DNA from: Panonychus citri
Lineage: Eukaryota > Arthropoda > Arachnida > Trombidiformes > Tetranychidae
Reading direction: 5' to 3'
NCBI RefSeq assembly: GCF_014898815.1
Contig: NW_026515543.1
Coordinates: 1,178,001-1,242,000, forward strand
DNA: 64,000 bases
The position numbers and the translations under genes are program-made. Under the pieces are notes generated by a model. That model was given only the letters and a program-made list of their open reading frames with translations. It did no database searches and was not told the DNA's origin. Shown in pieces: positions 26,093 through 38,032 of the stretch (the first letter of the stretch is position 1; every line of letters starts with the position of its first letter).

Positions 26093-26590
26093 TTTTAATT
26101 TAGTTGTTGTTGGTCAGTTAAACACAATCACAAATAGTAAATAATCAAAGGTGTGAGATGAGTAAATTTCAATTACAATTGTAAACAATTAAAAACAACT
26201 AATTAGATTAAGAGAGTTTTATGATTAATGATGTTTATCGTTGAAGAGGATAAATGTTACTGAGAGTTTATCTTAACCAATACAAAGTATTAAATACATG
26301 AAACTAATGTTGATGTTTTTTTTTCCACGGTGGGTTTTTTCCCCTTCTACTTTTGTATCAACCTCTATGCTCGATGATCATTTCAAGGGTGATATTCATC
26401 TTCATCTCAGTCTCTTTCTCTCTTTCTACCATGTAAATAAATCTCTGAGTCGTCTCAAATTCATCATACTCAATCTTATTCTGATTAATATCATGATATT
26501 TTCTCAGCTCGTTTCATGGAGAGTGAATATCTTCCCATCATCATCATTGTATCTCTCACTCTCATAGTCTCACCTTCAAATTTATCTTCA

Positions 26591-26625
<35 letters not shown>

Positions 26626-29600
26626 CTTCTTATATTTTTTATATTCTCTTTTTCGCTTCCTGATCTTCATATTTTTCCCCTGTCATCATGATGATAACTA
26701 TCAGCATCTTCATCTATTCCGAGTGTTATTCTTGTCCATTTATTCATGTATAGGGTTTTCATCATTGGTTATGTTTTATTTTTTCTCTCTCTCTCTCTCT
26801 CTCTCTCTGACCAAAGGGTATTCATAATATTGGTCAAGAACCTATGACTTGGTGGAAAAAAAGAAAGGGAAAGTTGACAACTTTTCTCATGAAAGAAAGA
26901 GAAAAGAACTCAGAAAGTTCAATGGCTTCAATAGAAAAACAAATAACAATGAGAGAGATCATGAGAATCACGAGGATTTTTTTTTCTTCAACCTCACTCA
27001 CTAAGTTTCTTATAATAATAATATATCATTTTATCAACATTCCAGATACAATTATCCTAATCAACATTTCAGGGAGTTATGAGTATTCTGCTACATGGTG
27101 ACCATGGATAATATTGTGAGAATACAGGTTTAATTTAATTAACTCTTTCGTCTCTTTTTCACTCTATTCTTTATTGGTCAACAAGGAAGTTATTTTCCCT
27201 ATTTAATATATATTTTACTCTTTGGTCACTACAATTAACTTAATTTATTAACTGGAAAAGTTAATGGTAAACTAATTGTGATTAACAACCAGGAAGCTGG
27301 AAATAAATTAAATCATAAGGTATCCGGATGGACAATAGAGAGTCACTAGTGTTGGTCATCAATTTCAACTTAGTAACATGATTCAATCAACTGACCCCTT
27401 GGATTTGTATAATTTATTATCAAGGTAAATTAGTGATAAATTAATCTTGACAGCTTATTAATTGTTGATAATGAAAATAAAGCCATTCGATTGCATAGTA
27501 ATTGTCTTAATCTTTGTATCACATTAATTTGATTTGATTTGCTTCCTTATTTCAATGGCTTAAATTGTGAAGATAATTTAAATCCTTAAATTTGTATAAA
27601 TAATCAGTTAATCATTTTGATCATTATAATACTTTTAATTGTCTTGCTATTATTTTAAATTTAATCACGAAATTAAAGTTGAACAAACTTTAATTCTGTG
27701 TTTAATTGATTGAATGAAAGTACAAAACAAAACACTGATTCAGTTCAATCACTTTTAATTGCTGGTTAATACCTGAGGTTCATTTCTGAATCTTTACCAT
27801 GAATAAATTTAATTGCTAGTTGGTAATTAGATTTTAAATTGTTATTAAGATGCATGAGCATAATTAACATTGGAAACTCGGTGATAATGAATATCAATTC
27901 ATTTGAACTTTGAAAATTGAGGAAAAAAATTTAATGACTGATTAAAAATCCTTATCCCCGGTAGTGAATAAAAAATGAATCAAATTTTTTACCCTGAAAA
28001 TCATGTTGCTTATGATGCTCTGAGAGAGTTCAATGAATTTTATCTCGATTTCTTAAGATTAAGACTGAGATTCGAGATTAAAGTTCATGTTAAATTCAAT
28101 CTATTCACTTGGATGGATAAACCATTGAAACGTTTACCTGAAGAAATGAGAAAAAAAAATAATCTATTCACTTTTCATAAAGTTCATTCGGATTTCTGAG
28201 CTTTTACATGATGATTGTTTAGATTTAGAATTGAATTTGCAAATATTCATACAATGTTATAAATGATGAGATTAATTCAGTTTCAATATTAATTTTATTT
28301 ACATTCATGGATTGGGATTTGAAACACATGAAGACTTAAATTCATATGAATGTACTAATAATACTCGTGAACATTTTTCTTAGCTTAATGTTGGAATCGG
28401 TCATCGCCTTTGCTTGAATTTTGTACCAAAGTTCTGATCGATGTGCAATTCATTTGAAACTTTTCAATTTCCTGTAATTTTCAAATCAAATTGAGATTAT
28501 TAATCATTATCAATGTATAATTCTGGTATCACATTGAACACAATAAGTTACAAATCTTCATTTTGATCAGATCTAAATCTAATCTAGTAAATAGACTCAT
28601 ATTCTTGAGATATGGGAAACTTGAATCATCATGAATGATCATCTTATCAACTGTGATGGACATGATGGTGCAACATGATAGGAGTAACTAGAGATTCTGA
28701 TCAATTAAGTAAAAAGCAAACACAAAGAAAAAAGGATAAGAATGAAGATGAAAGAATTCAGCATAGAATTCAGTCAACATGGCGAAAAAAGTTCATTAAT
28801 CTGAGCACAGATAAATCTGGATAGGAAATTCCTAATAAAAAGGAGAAATGATGTTCCTGTCAAATTGAAAATTATCACAATCAATCAATCAGAATTAAAG
28901 ATAATCAATCGAACAAGCAGATCGTTTAAAAGAATTGCGATTCCAAGTTCTTTGCAGCATTTTGTACAATTTTGTTCCATCTTCAGAACTAATTAACATT
29001 GATTGAATTTCGATTTGAAGTTATTCTAAATTCTTACATTAAAATCAATTTCTACAACTGAACTTATGGATTCATGTTCGTATCATTTTCGACCTGAATA
29101 ACAAATTGCTTTTCTCTCATGGAACTCGGTGTCGGCAACGAATTGAACTTTTGTTATTTGATATCGAATGTAATTCAAATGTTCGAGGAGAGATTTCGAA
29201 TGAGAATTTGCAATTCGAGGAGCAGAAAAAGTTCTGAATACTAATGAATAGCAAAGTTTGCAAATGAAGAAAAAAAAAATCTTGTCAAATTGTGAATGGA
29301 AACAATCAATCAGAAAAATCAACTGAATTATCTTCACCTTAATTAGATTATTCTGCTGAAACTAATTAATAGCAAATTACGATAAAATTTTGACAGTGAA
29401 ATCAGAATGTAAATTGTGATAACATGATTAGAATATGGAAAAGTAACAACAACAATTAATTAATCAAGAAAAGTTAACCCAAACCAGGAAGCTAAACAAT
29501 CAAATTAAAACCTTTTTATAAAATAAAGTTTACAATTCACTTTTTTGGTAAATAAATTAAACTGAACTAAACTGAATACAATTTAATCGGTTGTTACCTA

Positions 29601-30524
29601 AGTTAATTGTTAATCCAGCCGATAGTTAATTGATCAAGGGAATAAAGGTAAAAATGAGAGATATTATGAAAGAGATGAAAAAGTAATCAACTGATTATCA
29701 TGAACAAATTGACTGAATGAAAGAAAGAAGAAAAAAAATCCCAAATGAATTAACATCGAAAAGAAAAAGTTAACTAATCAATTCTGTGGAGATTTAATTG
29801 TGATTAAAAGAGAATCAAGATGATGATGATGATCAGAGATAAATCGTTAAATTGTTACCAATGATGGAGAAAGTGATTTGAAATGAATCCTTGGTAACGG
29901 AAAAAGAAAATGATTATGATTATGTTAATGGTCAAGTGATGAGGATGAAAGATGAAGATGAAACAGAAATGAATCCATATTATCATCTTTATCATCCTTA
30001 TCATCATCATCATCTTATTTTATTGTTATTTTGTATGTAAACATGTTGAAATGAAACTCGGTCGATGGCAATAACCTTAAACATAGACCATGACCTGGCC
30101 AATGGCCTTTCAATGGGATAACATTAACGAAAAGTAAATATTAACCAATTAATGTGATAATTTGTTGATTGTTGTGTTTGTTTCTTCAATTGATTAAGAT
30201 AATCAACAAGGAAGCATTTCTACTTGAGATCCAACAATTTGATTGATTAATTCACTTTCCATGATCAAGTTTCTTTCATCTTTTTTTCCTTGTGAGGTTG
30301 ACTTTCCTTTTCTCTGTGTCTTTCAAGTTAATTAGTTAATTATGTGATTCCTTTTGTGATATAATCACTTTATTTGATTTCTTTTTTGTATTATATGACT
30401 TAATTGAATTTATGTTACATTTGATTAATTTTCTTGTTCTCTTTTGTATTATTGTTACCTGAAGAATTTGAGAGTTTCAGTTTTTCTTGTTTCGCTTTTC
30501 TAAAGCTAAAATCCTTTATTTCTT
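26093..30524. other. Long intergenic region upstream of the Ras-like gene
   Basis: About 4.4 kb with no convincing gene. It contains CT-rich stretches with (CT)n and (CTTT)n near 26590-26630 and 26784-26810. Several open frames (26298-26567, 26516-26827, 26844-27101, 27975-28199, 29083-29337) look like by-products of low complexity or are too short and unrecognised to call. It likely carries the GTPase promoter and the NDUFB9 copy B 3' UTR. Confidence 0.4.
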
Positions 30525-31578
30525 ACCATTAAGAGACATTTGGAAAGATTTTAATTATTTCTACTTGTTTTCTGTAGATTTTGTGTCTAGATTTTTATCA
30601 AAATTTTCCATGAAATCGGCATAATCAATCTTTTGCTCTACACCAATTAATTTCTCTGCGTCTCCGAATTCAGATTCAAATAGTTTGATGTATTCTTGTT
30701 TTCTTTCCTCTCGACGGGCAAAGTAATAGGGATACATCGCCTTCTCGTATGGATGCCAATAATCAAGAAGAACATCATTTGCTGTTGGACTTTGTTGATA
30801 TGCTGTTCCATGAGGTGAATATGTGACTATCATCACCATCGTCATCGTTATTGTAATCAAAAGAAAAAGAGAAAAAAAAACAGTTTGATTAGCAATCTAA
30901 TTACACAATGAGAAGAAAAACTCAATCAACTTACAATTTACTTGTTCACACATCCCGTTGACTAGTAATTCTTGCTGTCCATCTTGAAGAAGCTTCTTGG
31001 CCAGTCGGAAATCTTTAACATCTTTATTATCGTCGAAGCGTTTTCGTAATTCACAGGCTTTCTCTCTAGATTCCAATCTATCACCAGTAAGAAAAAGAAA
31101 TTAACAACAATTAACATTAAGAAATATTTAGATAATTAATGAAACAAATTATTAATACTTACACATCAGGAGTATCAAATCTGATTACTTTTAAAGCCTC
31201 TTTGTAAAGAGACTTCACTTTTTGTCTGTGGGTTAAAGCGACTCTCTTTAAATGTTGAGCTTTATTCACATTGTAGATAACGGAGGTCATTTCGATGCAA
31301 CACAATTGACCAGTAAACTAAAAACTAATTAAACAATTAACAGTTAATAGTTAACAAAATGAAACGATTGAATTGTTGTTGAGGTCAAATTGTAAACAAC
31401 AAAAAAGTAAACAAACATTAGGGGATCGACTATAAATCTACATTTGTTTCCTTTCCTCAATCATATGTTTGAGTGAAAGAAAATTTAATTGATTTAATTA
31501 AAGTGTTTCAATTTTAATTAAATCGAATTAATTGTTTGCATCACTTTTTTATCATCTTGAATGTTTCTTTCAGTTGAT
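30525..31578. repeat. Segmental duplication block, copy B (~1.05 kb)
   Basis: Partner of 18446-19496 in the same orientation. This copy carries the intact NDUFB9 reading frame. Immediately left of the breakpoint (TTTCTTACCATT) there is no trace of the NDUFB9 relic that abuts copy A. Confidence 0.93.
30561..31290 (-). CDS. NDUFB9: NADH dehydrogenase 1 beta subcomplex subunit 9 (LYR protein), 178 aa
   Basis: Exons 31290-31163, 31077-30935 and 30826-30561 (phases 2 and 1) give 178 residues; human NDUFB9 has 179. The N-terminal region contains ALTHRQKVKSLYKEALKVI, the LYR-type helix (LYK here) that binds mitochondrial acyl carrier protein. The most diagnostic stretch is DYWHPYEKAMYPYYFARRE (family: DDWHPSEKAMYPDYFAKRE). 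The protein is an accessory subunit of the membrane arm of respiratory complex I and has no cleavable presequence. The last intron must use the donor GTAAGT after AATT and an acceptor GATAG followed by TCACATATTC to keep the frame, giving EQVNFTYSPHG. This is the intact member of the duplicated pair and presumably supplies function; copy A at 18.5 kb is frameshifted. Confidence 0.92.
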
Positions 31579-32045
31579 ATATTACAAGATAATTAACAAA
31601 AATTTCATGAAAATCTGTCAACCTCAGTGAGTTAATTTTACTTTATTTAATTGTTTGTCTCTTTCTTGGTTACATTTGTTAATTTTTTTTCATCTCTAAT
31701 TTTTTTCCAATAATTTCTCATAATTTAAATTGTCGCTAAATCGATTGGGTTAGTTATTCAACCTAACTGATAAATTGGTTGATTCGATTCCAAGTCTTTT
31801 TGGTCACTCAACATATCAAATAAGCGGTGGTTTAATGAAAATTTTGTAACCCGATTAAGAGGTTAATTGTTACTGATTAACTTTAGATTGTTGTGATTGC
31901 TGTAAATCGGTATTTTTAATTGATTTTTAATTGTTATCATAACATATACAATTCGATTATCTCTTTATCGTGGGAATAATTAATGTTCCCATCTACCTCT
32001 CTAGGAGATTACAATCAATTGTAGGTAAATCAAAGTTTAATTGAT
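31579..32045. other. Intergenic
   Basis: About 470 bp of AT-rich DNA between NDUFB9 copy B and the small secreted-peptide gene; nothing recognised. Confidence 0.4.
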
Positions 32046-32288
32046 TTAATTTGTTTGAATACATTGATTGTAAACGCATTTGGCAAAATTGGCCTTGGTA
32101 ACGGGATCTGGACTGAAAAAACGTTTCTGGGCTTGATTGAAGATCTCGATTGCGTTGTAAGCGGCACTTGGATCAAATTGGGCGACACTTAATTGGATCA
32201 AATTATCTGCGGCCAAGAAAATTAAACTAATTGTTACAATCAAGACACTTAATGATTGTAAATTGATGAAAACTCGGGCAATATTCAT
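32046..32288 (-). CDS. Small secreted peptide, 80 aa, unknown family
   Basis: The ATG at 32288 is preferred because it places the hydrophobic core correctly for a signal peptide. The frame is open further upstream but only adds an unlikely hydrophobic extension. Residues 1-32 contain SLSVLIVTISLIFLAADN, a typical signal peptide. The mature part, roughly AQFDPSAAYNAIEIFNQAQ followed by KRFFSPDPVTKANFAKCVYN and QCIQTN, has only two cysteines, four residues apart near the C-terminus. I do not recognise the family. Single-exon, stand-alone gene between NDUFB9 and the DEG/ENaC gene on the same strand. A secreted salivary, cuticular or peptide-hormone-like product are possibilities; the sequence does not decide. 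Confidence 0.55.
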   Translation of the reverse strand: MNIARVFINLQSLSVLIVTISLIFLAADNLIQLSVAQFDPSAAYNAIEIFNQAQKRFFSPDPVTKANFAKCVYNQCIQTN

Positions 32289-32982
32289 GATGATGATGAT
32301 TAGGTAACTGATCTTGACAATTAACACAAGAAACAATTTAACTAATGATTAAAATCAAACTTATCAATATGAAAAGTTAAATCATTAACTAAAAATGAAA
32401 CTAACAATTAACTTGACTTTTCATTGAGATTTATAAAGACCAACTGATAACCTGATTAAATATTTATCAACAATCAATTTCATAAGTTAATTAACTTGTT
32501 AATTAACTCATCATAACCTTGCTTGTTGTTTAATTTTGTAAAATTGTAAAATAATATTTTCAACGATCAAATCAAATTTAATTATTACCCAAACAAATAG
32601 ATTTGATTCTTAAAGTAAATACAAATCATGTAATCATCATAACCAATTTGATTTGATTGTTTGTCCAACATTTCAAATAACCAGTAAATTATAATTTAAA
32701 CATTTACATTTGTAACTATCAAATTGTCTCAATTTAACTTGATTGTTACAATTGAAATTTTCTATTCATCAATTAACATCTTAATTGCTTCATGTGAAAA
32801 TTATCACAATCAAATTTAAATTTAAACGATTCAAATTCAACGTTGGGAATATAAGTAAAAGTTAAATTGTTTACCAATAAAATTAATTGAATGAGAGTTT
32901 AATTCAAATGATTATTATTGAATTCTTATGATTAGATTTGGTTATTATCTTTAATTGTGTTGAATTTAATTGTAATAAGATT
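32289..32982. other. Intergenic
   Basis: About 690 bp of AT-rich DNA containing the promoter side of the small secreted-peptide gene and the 3' side of the DEG/ENaC gene. No other gene seen. Confidence 0.4.
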
Positions 32983-34530
32983 TCATTTGGAAACTTTTTT
33001 CTTTGAACAATTTACAAAATCAGATTTAACTCGATGAAGAGACGGTGACAATTGAGTATTATAACTGAACTGCGTTAGATTTGTCTCTTCGATACCTCGA
33101 TCCTGACCTGCGGTCACATCGCTTCGTCCTCTTTTAACGATGGTCATTGTCATTATCTCATCATCTTTATCGTGATTATTTCTCGTTTCAACTTTGACAT
33201 TACGGCCACTTAGTTTTCGACTTAGAAAATTGATTGTGGCCTTAGATGAAACTTCAGCTAGACGGATAAGCGATATTTCCGTCCATAGACTTAGGACACT
33301 TGCTGCGAAACAAATGTAGTCAAGGAAAGATCGTTTTGGAACATATTGTACATTGGTCTCCGTTCCAAGGGGATAATCGATTGAAACTCGATAACTTCCG
33401 CTGTTAATGAAGGGTGACTCAAATTCTGATCCCATGATCGCTTGGTACAGAAATTCATGGCAAGGGGTTTGCATGTACATACGGTTACATTGATCAGTAT
33501 GATTGTCCAAATGGTTACGAATACCGAATCGTCCGTCGAGAACTTCTGATCTTATTCGGATGAATCGTCGGTTAATGAAACCTTTAGATTCGTTGTAAGA
33601 TTTACCCAAAGTACATTGTTTTATACACGTTTTCCGCTCCCCGCAGGGTAATTTGGAGTAATCAAAACACCCCGATTCGTAGGGCGAGGGAAGGGAATTG
33701 ATGATTGTCTTGTGATAGGAAACGGTGGCACGATTGTTACTCTTGGTATCAAAGTAGACGAAACTTGGTGTTCCAAGGGCCTCATCTAATTCAGAGGTTG
33801 GATGGGTCAAGTAGACACCGACCTTTTTTACCACCGAGTGGGAAATGTTTAGAGTAAAATCGACTAACCTATTGGAACCCACAAGCTCCTTAGTGTAGAT
33901 AATGGCCTCCGTTAGGTTGGTGAACATGGTGAAACACTTTGAATAGAGAGAAATAAATTCGGCAATTTCTGAGGTCATCGAATCGCACTTTTGAAATTGA
34001 TACCTTTTATCCATTACAAAACACTCTTGGATAAAATCTTCCCATGAGGGGAGACGGGAATTGATCTCACCAACCGTTAACGATGATTGACTTATATTGT
34101 TACCAATGTGGATAAGTTTAAGATCTGGGATTCGGTAGAAGAAGCAAATTGAAATAGCGGGAAGGTCAGCTCGACGAGGATTGACAATCTTGACCATGGT
34201 GGTTGTTTTAAACTCGAAATAAATTCTGGTAAGGAAAGCGGTTTGTATCAAGGCACCAGTGTAACAAACAAGGACTGCAAAGCTACGATAAGAAAACGCT
34301 TGGTTCAAAAATCGACGCCAAGGTTTGGGTGATGATGATGGACGATGATAAATGGACGCTAAGTGGCCAGTGGACTCGTAATGTGGTGAAACTGAGTTAT
34401 AAAATGGGAAGGAAAACTTTTTAGATGAGATTCGAGATCGAGTTTCAAGGTTACAGGTCACATTTGAACATTTGGACATCGACAATGATGATGAAGATAA
34501 AATAAGACTATTGTTACAATTAGATTTCAT
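32983..34530 (-). CDS. DEG/ENaC (amiloride-sensitive-type) channel subunit, 515 aa
   Basis: A single long exon. The ATG at 34530 (MKSNCNNS) is chosen; just upstream TTGTTATTTTCAG looks like a splice acceptor, so a non-coding first exon is likely. Topology is that of the family. There is a long Ser-rich cytoplasmic N-terminus, TM1 at about 83-102 (AVLVCYTGALIQTAFLTRIY) and LPAISIC just outside it. A Cys-bearing ectodomain follows, with PYESGCFDY, LPCGERKTCIKQC and TPCHEFLYQ. TM2 is at about 404-422 (FLDYICFAASVLSLWTEISL), then a ~93-residue C-tail. TM2 keeps the SLW..IS outline of the degenerin filter, but the usual Gly-x-Ser region is altered to LWTEIS. The ectodomain (~300 residues) is shorter than in vertebrate ENaC/ASIC. 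Such proteins form trimeric sodium channels used in mechanosensation and contact chemoreception in arthropods. The exact ligand is unknown. Confidence 0.82.
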   Translation of the reverse strand: MKSNCNNSLILSSSSLSMSKCSNVTCNLETRSRISSKKFSFPFYNSVSPHYESTGHLASIYHRPSSSPKPWRRFLNQAFSYRSFAVLVCYTGALIQTAFLTRIYFEFKTTTMVKIVNPRRADLPAISICFFYRIPDLKLIHIGNNISQSSLTVGEINSRLPSWEDFIQECFVMDKRYQFQKCDSMTSEIAEFISLYSKCFTMFTNLTEAIIYTKELVGSNRLVDFTLNISHSVVKKVGVYLTHPTSELDEALGTPSFVYFDTKSNNRATVSYHKTIINSLPSPYESGCFDYSKLPCGERKTCIKQCTLGKSYNESKGFINRRFIRIRSEVLDGRFGIRNHLDNHTDQCNRMYMQTPCHEFLYQAIMGSEFESPFINSGSYRVSIDYPLGTETNVQYVPKRSFLDYICFAASVLSLWTEISLIRLAEVSSKATINFLSRKLSGRNVKVETRNNHDKDDEIMTMTIVKRGRSDVTAGQDRGIEETNLTQFSYNTQLSPSLHRVKSDFVNCSKKKVSK

Positions 34531-34940
34531 AGTTGATGATTTCCTTGAATCTGAAAATAACAAATCAATGGACCAACATGTTGATTAGTCAGTGTTAACT
34601 ATCAATCTAATGTGTCTTTGGTAAGGAAAAAATGAAAATGATTATCTAATTGTTATCAGAATAAATTGTTACAATTGTAATAATTTTCTGGCTCATTCAT
34701 CTAAGATTATTAATGGATTTTTATTTCCCAAGAAAATGCTAATATTTTCCAGATCTTTTGTCACCATAAATTTCATCATCGTCATCACAATATATTTAAA
34801 GAATTAATAAAATATCAATTCTAATTTTGTTCAATGAAAGATTCTCATATACGAAGCAAAGTGCTCAAGTTCACTGGTCATTATCATTCTCGGTACTAAT
34901 GTGACCTTTGATTTATATTAATTCTGAATAGAATTGTTAT

Positions 34941-34966
<26 letters not shown>
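34941..34966. repeat. (GA)n microsatellite
   Basis: A pure GA dinucleotide run of about 26 bp upstream of the DEG/ENaC gene. Confidence 0.9.
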
Positions 34967-34971
<5 letters not shown>

Positions 34972-36254
34972 ATTCTTTTGTCAATCGATTGGAAACTTTT
35001 CAATTTTATCGACAAGGACATTTATTTTTTCCCATCAAACTTAACATATTCTGATTAAGTTACGAACCATCATCACAATGACCATTCGAATTGACCATTT
35101 GTAGAATAGCTGAGCGCCATCTATATATGAACAAATGGGTTCGAAAAAATGTTCGAAACAAAACTTTGACCAATTTTCTTCTCCTTATAACTTTATTTCT
35201 TTTTATCTCTCGCTCATCATCATCATTATTGTTTCTGATATTATTATCATGACTAATTTTCTATTTAAGTATCTGCAAACGGAAATGAAGAAAAAGAGAA
35301 GAGAGAAAAAAAGAAATGTTCGAATGAAAAGAAAAGAATAGAAAAAAAAACCTAATTTATTAACCTTGAGGGCTAAAAAAGGGAGAAAAGGTTATTGTCT
35401 CTGGCAAGGGTTGAATGTTAACAGAGTTAAAAAAGAAGCAGAATCATGAATACCCTCATACCCCACCCACTTCTCCCTCCCACTTTAAGTGAAGTGAATT
35501 AAAAAGTAATTGTAAGTGATTACAAATGACTGTATCATCATACGAATCACTTATCAAGTGAAATAATCGACCCTGTATATCAACTACAATTGACTTTCAC
35601 CCTCCCCTCAAAAACCCTCTTTCCTTTCGAGGAAACCCTTCCACCCCTCACATTGATAACCCTTTTTTTCATACAAGTACCACAATCGAGCCCCGTGTAC
35701 ATTAGATGATCATCTCGATACGATCTAACAAATTCTAACCCGTTCTTGTTAAAGGATAACAAAGGAATCCAAGTATCTAAAAAAGCGAATCAGATTAGTC
35801 TCTTTTAATCATCTTCACATTTGACAATCTATTAATCTTATTATTAGATTGTGATTATGATTATGATAACAATTGTATCATAATCATCATCTTCATTCAT
35901 AATTATCATCATACCCAACAATTGGTATAAACCAATACAATTACTTTCACAATTACCATTGAGAAAAAATAATTAATATCAAAAGTTTCATTTAATGACA
36001 AGTAATTGAGTTGAAACAATTGGAATCAAATTTTGTAAATTTACTAAAGCTAAAAGAGTCAACAATTAGTGTAACTAATTAAGATATTGGTTATTAAATC
36101 ATCAACGTGATTCATTAACAATGAAATTTAGTTAATGAAAATCATTTGAATCAATCTTAATAATAAAACTAATCACTTTCAATGATGAAAAAATGATCTT
36201 GAAATAATCAATATCTATAAATTGTTGATATTGATAAAGATATTGTTCAATTTA

Positions 36255-36288
<34 letters not shown>
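36255..36288. repeat. (GAT)n microsatellite
   Basis: About eleven uninterrupted ATG/GAT triplets; the longest trinucleotide repeat in the intergenic DNA. Confidence 0.9.
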
Positions 36289-36289
<1 letters not shown>

Positions 36290-38032
36290 AGGATGAGGAT
36301 GAAAATGATTGCTTTTTGTTATCATCACTTTCAATTGAAAAATCCCATTAAAGTTCAACATAAGATTTGCCAATTTTTTTTCTAGCTACTGTCATTAGAG
36401 TCTAAATTTAAGTTACACTTTTTTTACCTAAAAACTGATTCAATTTTAAATATTCACATAAAGAGATGATCATCATTATCATCTTAATCATCTCCTCCTC
36501 TCCATCCTCATCCTTTTGTAGATGAGGTAAATGGGATAACTGTAAATATATTCAATGTTATATGACATTGGTTAACATTGAACATCAATCGTTGATAATT
36601 TCAACTTGAATGGATGCATAAGTCCAATGGTGATCAAGAAGATGATCAAATTGATGATAATCATGATTAACTATTAACAGTTATGTAAATGATGAGATTG
36701 AATCATTTTAAAATTTCTAAATCTACTAATAAACTTAAAAATCAACTGAAAATTTGGTGTATTTTTAATTTGATCATCATAATCAATCAATGAACCAATG
36801 TTTCCAACTTTGATTAGAATGACAGTTTAACATCAATGTTTTGAATTGGTTTGCTTTTCTGTCATCAAGTTAATTTGATTGTAAACATTAAATGAAGAAA
36901 AAAAAGAAAACCATGAAAACCAATTGACCGATGGTCAGCAAAAAATGGAAATCACTTTTTGATTGTAAATCTGTATGCTAACCATGAATATAATCATCAT
37001 CATGGACAATTAGTTTAAAATTTAGACACTACAATCAACAACAACAACGTAAATAAACATTATCAATGTTTAATCAAGTTGAAAGTTTGAAATCACTTAT
37101 GATTTGACCGTTACAATATAATAACACCATCAACAATTTGAAGAGTTGTAAACACAATCAATTGTATGTGAACAATTTAGCTTGATCATTATGATAATAG
37201 TAATCACAATTTACTAATAGAAAAAGTCAAATATTCAATTTCCAATGATAATAGGATGACACTTAGTATTGATAGATGACAATGTTACCCAATTTTTATT
37301 AGAACTTTTTTTTTGTCACTTTTTCACCCAAAATCTCATCAACTGCCACCACGACACTTTTATCATCTTCCACTCATCATCATCATCATCATCATTACCC
37401 TATTGTTGATTCATCCATATGCAAAAAAGTCTTAAAATTTTGTGAGTAAATTGAGTTGATATCAAGAAAATGATTTCAATGGATTATTAATAAAAGTCCA
37501 TTGAAAATGTTACAAAAAAAAGATTCAATTTTTTTTACTCATACTCACCTTTTTGTTTCCTATTGTTAACATGATATTTTCATGTTACATCATCATCATC
37601 ATCGTCGTCGTCACAACAATAAACAAAATTTACTTAAGATGATGAGGTGATGATACAGTTTTCTGAATAAGGATAAATCCTTATCTGAATATTTAGTGAG
37701 TTGTTATATTGTTATTATGACTATTTACTGGGAGTGGATGATGATCAAGTCTCACCAATATGAATATTGATTATGAAAGGATGATGATGATGATCAACTG
37801 GGAGGAGGAAGATAAATATGATGAGGATGATCTTTGAGCACCTCTTTCAGTTTGTCATCTTTATTGTCATCACTTGGATTATATTAGTTAACTGTAAGTG
37901 TGAATTTTTGATTCTATTAATATAAAAAGAGAGAGAGAGAAAAAGTTTTCCAATTGTTTATCAAGATGATTAGTTGTTTATGATTTGACTTTTGATTCAT
38001 TTGGAACTTTTAATTTAATTGTGATCATCAGT

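Larger units (their letters stand above)
34531..38032. other. Intergenic between DEG/ENaC and Barx genes (divergent)
   Basis: About 3.5 kb separates the two divergently transcribed genes. It contains a (GA)n microsatellite at 34941-34966, a purine-rich stretch around 35280-35350, and (GAT)n at 36255-36288. Other TCATCA/GATGAT clusters lie at about 37370-37400 and 37590-37610. No coding exon is supported. The size fits a developmental gene's regulatory region, but no binding sites can be assigned. Confidence 0.45.

Noticed and set aside
26298..27101. Overlapping Ser/Leu/Phe-rich plus-strand frames
   Set aside because: Caused by CT-rich simple sequence; no conserved features.
27975..28199. 74-aa plus-strand ORF beginning MNQIFYPENHVAYDALRE
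   Set aside because: Starts with a real ATG and is less repetitive than others, but has no recognisable domain, no flanking splice logic and lies alone in intergenic DNA. Kept out for lack of support; a homology search could change this.
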